From NCBI RefSeq assembly GCF_003172875.1, contig NZ_QGKM01000013.1:161785-225784 (forward strand): DNA of 64,000 bases, given 5' to 3'. Both the position numbers and the translations under genes were made by a program. Source of the stretch: Leucothrix pacifica. Lineage in GTDB: Bacteria > Pseudomonadota > Gammaproteobacteria > Thiotrichales > Thiotrichaceae. Of this stretch, positions 54,625-63,738 are shown one piece after another (the first letter of the stretch is position 1; each line of letters begins with the position of its first letter). Below the pieces are notes generated by a model, which saw only the letters and a list, made by a program, of their open reading frames with translations, was not told the origin of the DNA and made no database searches.

Positions 54625-55844
54625 TGCAGAAGACCCAACAAACACAAGCACCCAAGCAGTCCAGCTATGATGTGGTGATTATCGGTGGTGCAATGCTCGG
54701 TTCTTCCGTTGCCTGGTTTCTGACAGATAATCCGGATTTTGATGGCTCTATTCTGGTAGTTGAAAAAGACCCCAGCTATGAATTCACCTCGACGGCTCAC
54801 ACTAACAGCTGCATGCGCCAGCAATTTTCCCGCGAGATCAATGTGCGTATCTCACAATTCGCAGCGGATTTTGTAAAAAACTTCCAGCAGTACATGGGCA
54901 ATGATGAACGCGTGCCTCCGCTTCATTTCCAAAGCTATGGCTATATGTATCTGGCTGATAACGATGGTTTTGTTGATGTACTGAAAGAGAGCTTAAAAGT
55001 ACAACAAGCTTGCGGTGCAGGTACAAAATACATGACCGCTGAAGCCATTAAGGCCGCCTACCCTTTCTATAATTTGGAAGATATTATCGGAGCCAACCAC
55101 AACCTGATTGATGAAGGCTATTTTGATGGTGGTACGTTATTTGATTGGTGGAAGCGCTCTGCTAAAGAACGGGGTGCCGAGTACCTTACTAACGAAGTGG
55201 TGGCGATGACTAAGAATGATTCCGGCGGTCGCGTCGAGAGCATCACCCTGAAATCAGGTGAAGTAATCGCCTGCGGTAAAGTGGTCAATGCCTCGGGCCC
55301 TCGCGCCGTGCTGACCTCACGCATGGCGGGTATTGAAATACCCGTTGAACCACGCAAACGCTACACTTTCATATTTGATGCGGAGCAACCACTGGATCGT
55401 GACCTGCCGCTAACCATTGACCCTAGCGGTGTACACATGCGCTCGGAAGGCCAGTACTACCTCGCAGGCTGTCCGCCAGATGTTGATCCAGCCGTGGATT
55501 ACCATGACTTCGTGCAAGACCACAGTATTTGGGAAGAAAAGCTCTGGCCTATTATCGCCAACCGTATCCCACAGTTTGAAGCCATCAAAGTCATCAACTC
55601 TTGGGCGGGGCATTACGCGTTTAATACCTTCGATCAAAACGCAATCCTTGGCCCACACCATGAGGTCGAAAACTTTATATTTGTGAATGGCTTCTCCGGT
55701 CATGGCTTCCAACAATCACCGGCTATGGGACGTGGTACTGCGGAGTTAATTACCTATGGTGAATACCGAGAGCTGGATTTATCGCCGTTTAACTTTGAGC
55801 GTATTGTGAATAATGAACCCTTTGTGGAAAAGGCGGTGATATGA
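54624..55844 (+). CDS. FAD-dependent amino-acid oxidase-like protein (DAO family)
   Basis: 406 residues. The FAD-binding dinucleotide motif is VVIIGGAMLGSSVAWFL and the Glu of the first strand is in VVEKDPSY. FNGFSGHGFQQSPAMG-like FVNGFSGHGFQQSPAMGRGT is the C-terminal FAD contact typical of sarcosine oxidase and FOXRED1 relatives. It likely oxidises a secondary or N-methyl amino acid. It is coupled to hyuB by a one-base overlap, and so may act on the product of HyuAB. Confidence 0.88.
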   Translation: MQKTQQTQAPKQSSYDVVIIGGAMLGSSVAWFLTDNPDFDGSILVVEKDPSYEFTSTAHTNSCMRQQFSREINVRISQFAADFVKNFQQYMGNDERVPPLHFQSYGYMYLADNDGFVDVLKESLKVQQACGAGTKYMTAEAIKAAYPFYNLEDIIGANHNLIDEGYFDGGTLFDWWKRSAKERGAEYLTNEVVAMTKNDSGGRVESITLKSGEVIACGKVVNASGPRAVLTSRMAGIEIPVEPRKRYTFIFDAEQPLDRDLPLTIDPSGVHMRSEGQYYLAGCPPDVDPAVDYHDFVQDHSIWEEKLWPIIANRIPQFEAIKVINSWAGHYAFNTFDQNAILGPHHEVENFIFVNGFSGHGFQQSPAMGRGTAELITYGEYRELDLSPFNFERIVNNEPFVEKAVI

Positions 55845-55896
55845 GTCGACGTCTACTAGTAGCACAACTTAAGCAACATACCTTGGGAGCTGATTC

Positions 55897-56757
55897 ATGA
55901 AACTCGCCAGCAACCCATTCACCAAAGCACTCAGCGAAGGCAAGCAACAAATCGGCTTATGGGTCAGTCTTTGCAGTCCGTTTGCTGCCGAAGTAGTGGC
56001 ACATTCTGCTTATGATTGGGTACTGGTGGACATGGAACATACACCGAATGACCTTCAATCCGTCATGGGGCAATTACAGGTTTTCTCGGGATTTAACAGC
56101 ACCGCTATTGTTCGCCCGCAATGGAATGATCCGGTACTGGTCAAGCGCCTATTAGATATCGGCGCTCCCGGCTTACTGTTCCCGATGATTCAGTCGGTTG
56201 AAGAAGCCGAACAAGCAGTGGCTTCCACGCGCTATCCTCCCAGAGGTATTCGCGGTATGGGTGGTACTACACGTGCTAATGCTTTTGGCCGAATCAGCGA
56301 TTACAGCAGTCGCATTGAAGATGAAACGGCAGTACTTCTGCAAATCGAAACACGTGTGGCATTGGAACAAACCGAGCATATTGCAGCGGTCGATGGTGTC
56401 ACGGGGATATTCTTCGGCCCTGCTGATATTGCTGCGGATATTGGACTCATCGGCAAGCCCTTAGATAAGGCCGTGTGGGACTTGATTTTGCCACAAGCTA
56501 AAAAACTCATTAGCAAAGGTATTCCGGTTGGTACCTTAGTTGGTGACCCTGATTTTGCTGCGGACTTACTTCAGCAAGGTTTTAGCTTTGTCGCCTGTGG
56601 CTCTGACTTAGGCTTGCTTGCCAAAAGCTCGGATCAATTGCTTGCAAAAATGCGTGGCGCTGTAAAAGAGACTATTAAGAATCCGGTCAATCACAGTAAT
56701 TCTGAAAGTACCTCCGAGGTCAGCGACATCGATAGCCATGGAGAAAACGGCGAATGA
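55897..56757 (+). CDS. HpcH/HpaI family aldolase
   Basis: 286 residues. Class II pyruvate-type aldolase with YDWVLVDMEHTPNDLQSVMG, ARG-like RYPPRGIRGMGG, QIETRVALEQTEHIAAVDGV and IFFGPADIAADIG (metal ligands Glu and Asp). It cleaves or forms 2-keto-3-deoxy acids to pyruvate plus an aldehyde. A C-terminal Ser/Glu/Asn-rich tail of about 25 residues is unusual. Its ATG is joined to the preceding gene by a 19-codon bridging ORF. Confidence 0.9.
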   Translation: MKLASNPFTKALSEGKQQIGLWVSLCSPFAAEVVAHSAYDWVLVDMEHTPNDLQSVMGQLQVFSGFNSTAIVRPQWNDPVLVKRLLDIGAPGLLFPMIQSVEEAEQAVASTRYPPRGIRGMGGTTRANAFGRISDYSSRIEDETAVLLQIETRVALEQTEHIAAVDGVTGIFFGPADIAADIGLIGKPLDKAVWDLILPQAKKLISKGIPVGTLVGDPDFAADLLQQGFSFVACGSDLGLLAKSSDQLLAKMRGAVKETIKNPVNHSNSESTSEVSDIDSHGENGE

Positions 56758-57962
56758 GTTTTCAGGCCTCCCGACTTGATCCAGTACGCCCTTCTGCGTC
56801 TGCCGCCACCAGCCAACGCGCAAGAGAACTACGAGCTGAAGGCCATGAGGTGATTGATCTGGGTTTAGGCGAACCTGACTTCGACACGCCAATGCACATT
56901 ATCGAGGCCGCTCACCAAGCCGCATTAAACGGACAAACAAAGTACCCACCTAATGGCGGCACTGATACGCTGAAAAAAGCCATTATCGCCAAATTTAAAC
57001 GGGACAATCAGCTGCACTTTACTCCCTCTGAAATCATCGTATCCAATGGCGCTAAGCAGATCATTTTCGGCGCCCTCATGTCTACTTTGGAAGCAGATCA
57101 GGAAGTGTTGCTATGCGCACCCTACTTTGACTCCTATGAAAACATAGTGTTAGCGATTGGCGGACAACCCAAATTTATACGTTGTGATGCCGATAACAGT
57201 TTTCGCCTTACTCCCGCAGCACTGGAAGCCGCTATCAGCGACAACACTCGCTGGCTAATCTTCAACTCACCCTCCAACCCAGCAGGCGCAATGTATTCGG
57301 ATGATGAGTTACTCGCGCTAGGTGCTGTTCTGGCACGTCATCCGCAGGTACTGGTTTTAGCAGATGAAATCTACGAACACATTATTTTTGATGACCGTAA
57401 ATACTCCTCTCTAGCAGCTCTAAGCCCCAACTTGCGCGAACAAGTTCTCACCGTCAATGGTGTTTCCAAGGCTTATGCAATGACAGGCTGGCGTATTGGT
57501 TATGGAGCAGGTCCAGAGCAACTGATCAGCGCAATGACTAAAATGCAGTCGCTGATATCTTCCGGTGCATGCTCAATCGCTCAAGCAGCTGCTGCCGCTG
57601 CACTCAACGGCCCGCAGGATGAGGTCGAACGTTTCAGACAAGCATTTGAAAAACGTCGAGATCTGGTCGTCAATGCAGTCGCTGATATTCCCGGCTTAAC
57701 ACTGGATGCACCAGGTGGTGCATTTTATGCCCTCATTGGATGTGAGGCGCTCATGAATAGCACCACTCCAGACGGTGGCATTATCGAAAATGACGCTGAG
57801 TTTGTCGCCTATATTATGGATACCGCTCAAGTCGCGACAGTACCCGGCAGTGCTTACGGCCTCAGTCCATTTTTCAGAATATCAATGGCTAATTCTGAAA
57901 CGAATTTATCGGAAGCTTTACGCCGCATTGCAAGCTGCGTAGCTCAACTCAAACACCCCTGA
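56754..57962 (+). CDS. Class I/II pyridoxal-phosphate aminotransferase
   Basis: 402 residues, fold type I. The PLP Lys is in VNGVSKAYAMTGWRIGYG. Substrate and PLP residues are in DLGLGEPDFDTPMHI, IFNSPSNPAGAMYS, LADEIYEHIIFD and the carboxylate-binding Arg in FRISMANSE. It resembles aspartate/aromatic aminotransferases of the AspC type. The ATG overlaps the aldolase stop by four bases. Confidence 0.93.
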   Translation: MSFQASRLDPVRPSASAATSQRARELRAEGHEVIDLGLGEPDFDTPMHIIEAAHQAALNGQTKYPPNGGTDTLKKAIIAKFKRDNQLHFTPSEIIVSNGAKQIIFGALMSTLEADQEVLLCAPYFDSYENIVLAIGGQPKFIRCDADNSFRLTPAALEAAISDNTRWLIFNSPSNPAGAMYSDDELLALGAVLARHPQVLVLADEIYEHIIFDDRKYSSLAALSPNLREQVLTVNGVSKAYAMTGWRIGYGAGPEQLISAMTKMQSLISSGACSIAQAAAAAALNGPQDEVERFRQAFEKRRDLVVNAVADIPGLTLDAPGGAFYALIGCEALMNSTTPDGGIIENDAEFVAYIMDTAQVATVPGSAYGLSPFFRISMANSETNLSEALRRIASCVAQLKHP

Positions 57963-57977
57963 TTAAGTGAGATCATT

Positions 57978-58814
57978 ATGAAAAAATTAGTACTAACTGG
58001 CGCAGCTGGCCGCCTTGGCTCTTACCTTCGCGAGCCACTGACCAAACTTGCTGACACCCTCGTTTCAACCGACTTAGTTGAAGACATCGGCAAACTCTAC
58101 GATGGCGAGTCATACGTTAAAGCCGACTTGTCCAAGTTGGATGAGATGATGGCGGTATTAGAAGGCGCTGACATGGTGGTGCACTTCGGTGCGATTGGTG
58201 ACGAAGCCCCGTTTGATGACATTCTGCAATCGAATATCATCGGTGCTTACAATGTGTGGGAAGCGGCCTACCAACAAGGCGTGCGTCGCGTGGTTTATGC
58301 CAGCTCGATTCATGCTGTCGGTATGTATCCTAAGACTGAATTTATCGGTACGGATGTTCCGCATCGTCCAGATACCTTCTACGGGTTGGCTAAGTGTTTT
58401 GCCGAAGACCTTGGTAGTTTGTACTGGGATAAGCGCCAACTTGAGTCTGTGTGTATGCGCATTTTGTCAGCAGCTCAGGTAAACAACCCACGTTCACTCG
58501 GCTCATGGCTTTCTTATGATGATCTGATTCATTTGGTTGAGACCTCAATCAATACGCCAGTGACAGGCTTTTCGATTGTTTATGGTGTATCGAATAATGA
58601 CCGTGCACCTGTAGATAATCACAAGGCAAGTTTCTTAGGCTATCGCCCGAAAGATAATGCTGAGCAGTTTGCTGAGAAGGTATTAGCAGAATCCGAACAT
58701 CTCGATCCAACTGATCTAACACATATGTGTCAGGGTGGGCCATTTGCTACGGTGGAAATTGGTAATAGTGGTCTGGCGAATATGAACGTTGTGGATGATA
58801 AGAAAACTACATAA
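57978..58814 (+). CDS. NAD-dependent epimerase/dehydratase family, uronate dehydrogenase-like
   Basis: 278 residues of the extended SDR group. The NAD motif is LVLTGAAGRLGSYL. The catalytic YxxxK is in DTFYGLAKCFAEDLGSLYW, after the Ser in VYASSIHAVGMY. The compact length, the AGRLGSYLREPL segment and the absence of a sugar-nucleotide domain point to the uronate dehydrogenase branch. The substrate may differ here, since the neighbours do not form a uronate pathway. Confidence 0.8.
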   Translation: MKKLVLTGAAGRLGSYLREPLTKLADTLVSTDLVEDIGKLYDGESYVKADLSKLDEMMAVLEGADMVVHFGAIGDEAPFDDILQSNIIGAYNVWEAAYQQGVRRVVYASSIHAVGMYPKTEFIGTDVPHRPDTFYGLAKCFAEDLGSLYWDKRQLESVCMRILSAAQVNNPRSLGSWLSYDDLIHLVETSINTPVTGFSIVYGVSNNDRAPVDNHKASFLGYRPKDNAEQFAEKVLAESEHLDPTDLTHMCQGGPFATVEIGNSGLANMNVVDDKKTT

Positions 58815-58930
58815 CAGTTCGCATTAGGAGCCTCTGGTATGCGCAGGCCCCTACCTATTGAGCAAGTGTGACTGCTTACAAAATCTGCGATGGATTAACA
58901 GCATCGCGAGTAATATTCAGGAGAATAAAG

Positions 58931-59635
58931 ATGTCTAATAAACAAGTTGTGTTAGTTGTCGGTGGCGGAAGTGGTATCGGTGCAGATTCTGCCAGAAAGC
59001 TCGCAGAAGATGGCTACGATGTTGGTGTGATGTCATCTTCAGGTAAAGGGGAAGTATTAGGCAAGGAGCTTGGCGGACTGGGATTTACTGGCTCAGTACT
59101 CGAACCAAAAGATTTGACGACATTCGTTGAATTAGCTATGGAACGCTTTGGTAGAATCGATGCGGTGGTCAATTGTACTGGTCATGGTCCTAAAGGTGAC
59201 ATCATGAAAATTAGCGATGATGACTGGCACTTGGGCATGGATTACTACCTGATGAATGTGATTCGCATGACCCGTTTAGTGTTACCAATCATGCAAAAGC
59301 AAGGGGGTGGTTCAATCGTCAATATTTCCACCTTCGCCACATTTGAACCTGACCCGCTATTCCCAACTTCAGGTGTATTCCGAGCCAGTTTAGCGGCTTA
59401 TAGCAAACTGTTTAGTACCCAGTTTGCCGCTGAAAATATTCGCATGAATAACGTGCTACCCGGCTTTATTGACAGCTTACCTTCGACTGAAGATCGTTTG
59501 GCACGTATTCCTGCCGGACGTTATGCCAAAGTCCGTGAGCTTAGTGAAACGGTCGCCTTTTTAGCCTCGGATAAGTCTAGTTACATCACAGGGCAAAACT
59601 TACGCGTTGATGGTGGATTAACCAGTTCCGTCTGA
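58931..59635 (+). CDS. Short-chain dehydrogenase/reductase
   Basis: 234 residues from the ATG at 58931, with AGGAG seven bases upstream; an earlier in-frame start lies in the intergenic stretch. Rossmann motif VVGGGSGIGADSARKLAEDG, NCTG in place of NNAG, catalytic Ser in NISTFATFEP and Tyr-Lys in LAAYSKLF, and the C-terminal SYITGQNLRVDGGLTSSV. The 116-base gap before it holds no gene. Confidence 0.9.
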   Translation: MSNKQVVLVVGGGSGIGADSARKLAEDGYDVGVMSSSGKGEVLGKELGGLGFTGSVLEPKDLTTFVELAMERFGRIDAVVNCTGHGPKGDIMKISDDDWHLGMDYYLMNVIRMTRLVLPIMQKQGGGSIVNISTFATFEPDPLFPTSGVFRASLAAYSKLFSTQFAAENIRMNNVLPGFIDSLPSTEDRLARIPAGRYAKVRELSETVAFLASDKSSYITGQNLRVDGGLTSSV

Positions 59636-59673
59636 TAGCATCACATATAAAGAACCTAGCAGGAGTACCGTAT

Positions 59674-60762
59674 ATGTCAGCACTTTTTAGCCCCCTCACC
59701 ATCAAAGACATCACCTTCCGCAACCGGACTGGTGTGTCTCCGATGTGCCAATACTCCTCCGTTGAGGGTGTCGCCAATGACTGGCATATGGTGCACTTGG
59801 GTTCCCGTGCCGTTGGTGGCGCGGGACTCATTATTGCTGAAGCCACAGCTGTTAGCCCGGACGGACGAATTTCTCCGGGCTGCGCAGGTATTTGGAATGA
59901 TGAGCAAGCCGAGGCATTAATTCCGGTTAACCAATTTATCAAACAGCACGGTGCGGTAGCCGGTATTCAGATCGGACATTCCGGCCGCAAAGGTTCCTCT
60001 GCCCGACCTTGGGACGGTGGCGCGCACCTTGCAGATGATGCTGGTGGATGGCCAGTGATCGGTCCTTCGGACGTTGCATTTGACGATGACGGTGTACGAC
60101 TTTGGAAAACGCCTCATAAAATGACTATCGAGGAGATAAAAGCCATGCAAGGCCTGTTTGTTGATGCCGCTAAACGCTCCTTGGCAGCAGGTTATGAGTT
60201 ACTGGAAATCCACGGTGCTCACGGCTATTTACTCCACAGTTTTTTCACACCACTGGTTAATTCACGTGATGATGAGTATGGCGGCAGCACAGAAAATCGC
60301 GCACGCATGATGCTAGAAACAGTCGAAGCAGTACGCGCCGTGTGGCCGGAGAATCTGCCATTGGCCGTTCGCCTGTCTGCTGCGGACTGGATTGAAGGTG
60401 GCCTGACCGTTGAAGACAACATTCAAATGGCTGGCTGGTTGAAGGAACGTGGCGTAGATTTTGTTGATTGCTCCGGAGGTGGCGCTACGCCTGCTGCCCG
60501 GGCATCGGTTGGAACACGCACGGCAGATCAGGTGGGACTTGCGAGTGACATCCGCGCTGCGACAGGCATTGCAACCATGGCAGTTGGGGCTATTACCGAT
60601 GCTAAACAAGCTGAGGCAATCATTGCCAATGGTCAGGCGGATATTGCGCTAATGGCGCGCCAGATGATGCGCAATCCATACTGGCCACTGCAAGCGGCTC
60701 AGGAGCTGGGCGTGGATGCAAAGCAGCATGTGGCGACGCAGGTCAGTTTTTTTGTTGGCTAG
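59674..60762 (+). CDS. NADH:flavin oxidoreductase, Old Yellow Enzyme family (YqjM type)
   Basis: 362 residues, FMN-dependent TIM barrel. Motifs are SPMCQYSSVEG with the YqjM-type Cys, GHSGRKGSSARPW, the His pair in LEIHGAHGYLLHSFFTPLVN and the YGGS in DDEYGGSTENRARM. Such enzymes reduce activated alkenes or act as NADPH dehydrogenases. AGGAG lies eight bases before the ATG. Confidence 0.92.
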   Translation: MSALFSPLTIKDITFRNRTGVSPMCQYSSVEGVANDWHMVHLGSRAVGGAGLIIAEATAVSPDGRISPGCAGIWNDEQAEALIPVNQFIKQHGAVAGIQIGHSGRKGSSARPWDGGAHLADDAGGWPVIGPSDVAFDDDGVRLWKTPHKMTIEEIKAMQGLFVDAAKRSLAAGYELLEIHGAHGYLLHSFFTPLVNSRDDEYGGSTENRARMMLETVEAVRAVWPENLPLAVRLSAADWIEGGLTVEDNIQMAGWLKERGVDFVDCSGGGATPAARASVGTRTADQVGLASDIRAATGIATMAVGAITDAKQAEAIIANGQADIALMARQMMRNPYWPLQAAQELGVDAKQHVATQVSFFVG

Positions 60763-60869
60763 AGAGATCGCTGGCAAGTGCTGCTTAGGGAATGCCCCTT
60801 AAAATATTGCTTTATATTTCATGAAGGTACTCGTATACCTAAGCATGGAATATTAATAAGGAGACTTCC

Positions 60870-62036
60870 ATGTTAGATCAAGCTCGCCAGCGCACCCTTG
60901 CTTTCCAACAGCGCCTGAAAGATGCCAATATAGATATTGCCATCCTAACCGATGAAAGCTCTATTGCTTATCTTGCGGGGTTCTGGGGATATTTATCCGT
61001 CGAGTTTGGACGCCCTACTTTCTTAATTGTACGACCTGATGAGGCGCCCATTGTCATCACCCCACTGATGGAAAGTGAGATGGTGTCAGCCATGACATGG
61101 GTGGATAATGTCCTGACGTGGGAAGACTCCGGACCGAATCGCTGGGAAAACGTCTTAGCCAAAGCGCTGGGGATTAACAGTCAAACCAGCACACAAACCC
61201 TTGCTGTAGAACGTGCAATATTACCTGCCTTGGTTCGCAACTGGTTCGACGATTATTTACCTGGCACAGTGTTAAACGATGTTGCTGCCATCTTAGGCGC
61301 AATGCGAACTATCAAATCTCCTGAAGAAATAGCAGTTATGAAACAAGCCGGCGAGATAGCCGGAGCAATGATGCATGCAGCAGAAGACGCATTAGCTGCG
61401 GGTATACCAGAATATGAAGCAGCACTAGCAGTAATCAACGCAGGCACACGCAAAGCAGCAGGGTTTCTGACAGATAAAGGCTGGGAAGCATTTGTTTCAC
61501 CTATGATTCATAATCTACAAATTATGCAATCCGGACGTGATACTTCAATGGTACATAGAAGGGCCAACGTCAAAGCACTCGCTATTGGTGATCCGGTTTA
61601 CTTCTGCTTCTGCAATATGGCGCAGTTCAAACAATACAAACTAGGCTTTGACCGCATGTTTTTTGTTGAAACTGTCACAGACAAGGCCGCTAAAATTCAA
61701 CAAACTGCTATTGACGCACAACAAGCAGCGATCAGTGCTATTCGCCCGGGAGTCAGCGCAGAGTCCATTGCTGAAGCAGCTAATGAGGTTTATCAATCAC
61801 AAGGATTTGAAACCGGTTACCGCACAGGACGTTCGATTGGCATGTCATATCTGGAGTCGCCAGAGCTAAAAGCCGGTGATAAAACCATTCTCCAACCCGG
61901 TATGACTTTTGCCGTTGATGGTGGTATCTCAGTGGATGGTGAGTTGGGTGGCCGCATTGGTGATTCGATAGTGGTTACCGAGACAGGTTCAGACTATCTC
62001 ACCAATTACCCCCGTAAAATTCTAATTGCCGGATAA
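60870..62036 (+). CDS. M24 pita-bread-fold hydrolase lacking metal ligands
   Basis: 388 residues. N-terminal creatinase-type domain (residues about 10-135, ILTDESSIAYLAGFWGYLS) and C-terminal pita-bread domain. The M24 metal ligands are not conserved: the first Asp region reads YFCFCNM (about 245), the GHGIG His reads GRSIGM (about 320), EPG reads DGG (about 348) and the last ED reads GD. This resembles creatinase and ectoine hydrolase (DoeA), which work without metal, and TGRSIGMSYLESPEL recalls the DoeA region. GGAG lies seven bases before the ATG. Substrate unknown. Confidence 0.82.
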   Translation: MLDQARQRTLAFQQRLKDANIDIAILTDESSIAYLAGFWGYLSVEFGRPTFLIVRPDEAPIVITPLMESEMVSAMTWVDNVLTWEDSGPNRWENVLAKALGINSQTSTQTLAVERAILPALVRNWFDDYLPGTVLNDVAAILGAMRTIKSPEEIAVMKQAGEIAGAMMHAAEDALAAGIPEYEAALAVINAGTRKAAGFLTDKGWEAFVSPMIHNLQIMQSGRDTSMVHRRANVKALAIGDPVYFCFCNMAQFKQYKLGFDRMFFVETVTDKAAKIQQTAIDAQQAAISAIRPGVSAESIAEAANEVYQSQGFETGYRTGRSIGMSYLESPELKAGDKTILQPGMTFAVDGGISVDGELGGRIGDSIVVTETGSDYLTNYPRKILIAG

Positions 62037-62041
62037 GGTCA

Positions 62042-62836
62042 ATGAAGTCAGCTATTTTTCAATGTGCAGGAGGTGGACTTAGTCAGGAGCAACGATTGGC
62101 TGCACTGGAAAAACAACTCAGTTCCAATGATGTAGCACTGGTGGTCTGTCCTGAGTTGTTTTTATCCGGATATGCTGTCGGTGACCAACTGATAGCGCTA
62201 GCTGAAAACCTCGATAAAGGTAGGTTTCGTCAAGCAATTTCCGGATTAGCCAATCGCTATTCTACCGCCATTGTTTACGGCTACCCCGAGCGAGCTAACG
62301 ACACAATTTATAACTCAGCAGCTTGTATTGATGCCAATGGTGAAGTGATTGCCAATCACCGTAAGCTACTGCTGCCTCCCGGGTTTGAAAGTGATTATTT
62401 TTCCTCAGGCACTCAGCCAACGCTGTTCGAACTCAACAGCTTACGCTGTGCAATTCTGATTTGCTATGACGCGGAATACCCGGAGGCCATCCGAGCGATG
62501 GCTGAGGCTGGAGTGCAGCTGATTATTGTTCCCACTGCCTTAGTAAAGAACTGGGCTGTGGTAGCACGCAAAGTCATGCCTACACGCGCTTTTGAAAATG
62601 GCGTCTGGCTAATGTATGCCAATCATGCGGGTGCCGAAGGCGATCTTAATTATCTTGGTGAGAGCTGTATTATTGCTCCTGATGGCCAAGATGCTGCGCG
62701 TGCGGGTGACAATGAAGCGTTTATCATTACTGAGATTACAGCTGACAAAGTTGTGGCATCACAACAGCGACTGCCTTACTTACAAGGCGTGAAAGCGCTG
62801 AGACAGACTTTGAAAGATGCGATACTGCAGGAATGA
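62042..62836 (+). CDS. Carbon-nitrogen hydrolase (nitrilase superfamily)
   Basis: 264 residues. The Glu-Lys-Cys triad is visible in VVCPELFLSGY, NHRKLLLP and AILICYDAEYPEAIR. It hydrolyses an amide or carbamoyl amide. Among relatives are N-carbamoyl amino-acid amidases and omega-amidases. It lies 5 bases after the M24 gene and overlaps the LysR gene by four bases. Confidence 0.92.
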   Translation: MKSAIFQCAGGGLSQEQRLAALEKQLSSNDVALVVCPELFLSGYAVGDQLIALAENLDKGRFRQAISGLANRYSTAIVYGYPERANDTIYNSAACIDANGEVIANHRKLLLPPGFESDYFSSGTQPTLFELNSLRCAILICYDAEYPEAIRAMAEAGVQLIIVPTALVKNWAVVARKVMPTRAFENGVWLMYANHAGAEGDLNYLGESCIIAPDGQDAARAGDNEAFIITEITADKVVASQQRLPYLQGVKALRQTLKDAILQE

Positions 62837-63738
62837 ATTTCAATTTAAAGCAAATCGAAGCCTTTATTTGGGTGGCAGACCTTGGCAGTTTTCGCAAAGC
62901 TGCCTCGCGTTTGAACACTACTCAACCTAATATTTCTGCAAGAATTTCCTCTTTGGAAGCTGCATTAGGTGCCCATTTAATGGAGCGTGATGCAGGCTCA
63001 GTCAGACTCACCTCTCAAGGCAAAGAGCTATTAAAATACGCTCGGAAAGTCTTACGCAGTACCGAAGAACTAGCGGCTGCATCGGGTAAAAACAGCCTAT
63101 TTCAAGGCTCGCTAAAGCTAGGTGTGACTGAAATGGTAGTGCATACGTGGCTACGGGAGTTTCTGCGAGAACTCAAAGAGCATTATCCCAATATTGCTGT
63201 TGAACTGACCGTTGATGTTTCAGTCAATCTGGAAAAAGAACTGATGGATCGCTCAATCGATTTAGCATTGCAAAACGAACCCTTTGTGCATCAAACCAGT
63301 GGCTCTGAGGATTTAGGCACCTACCCGCTTATCTGGGTTGCTTCGCCGGATATGGGACTGCATAAAAAAAAGGAAGTCACCAAAGAAGACCTCGCCATCT
63401 ACCCTATTCTGACTCATGCTAAAAACACCCGACTCTATGAAGAAGTTGAGAATCACTTTAGCCCGCTAAACAATGTGCGCATCGTGCCCTCAACAAATCT
63501 TTCAGCTTGCCTGCACATGACGGCGGATGGTATGGGTGTAGTCACAGTACCTGAGGTGATGGTGCAGAATGAACTGGCATCCGGGGAATTGGTGAAGATT
63601 AATTACTCTTGGACGCCAGAGAGTTTGCATTTTTTGGCGCGGTTTGATGCTGAAAGATCATCGGGGTTGGTGAGTTCGGCGGCAACAATAGCAGGGAATA
63701 TCACTAAGCTTTTTGGCACTTCCAGAGCACACTCATGA
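62833..63738 (+). CDS. LysR-family transcriptional regulator
   Basis: 301 residues. The N-terminal helix-turn-helix is in LKQIEAFIWVADLGSFRKAA and SRLNTTQPNISARISSLEAA. A periplasmic-binding-like effector domain follows. It shares its strand with the cluster and overlaps the amidase gene by four bases, so it is probably the cluster's own regulator, transcribed as its last gene. LysR genes are more often divergent from their targets. Confidence 0.92.
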   Translation: MNFNLKQIEAFIWVADLGSFRKAASRLNTTQPNISARISSLEAALGAHLMERDAGSVRLTSQGKELLKYARKVLRSTEELAAASGKNSLFQGSLKLGVTEMVVHTWLREFLRELKEHYPNIAVELTVDVSVNLEKELMDRSIDLALQNEPFVHQTSGSEDLGTYPLIWVASPDMGLHKKKEVTKEDLAIYPILTHAKNTRLYEEVENHFSPLNNVRIVPSTNLSACLHMTADGMGVVTVPEVMVQNELASGELVKINYSWTPESLHFLARFDAERSSGLVSSAATIAGNITKLFGTSRAHS

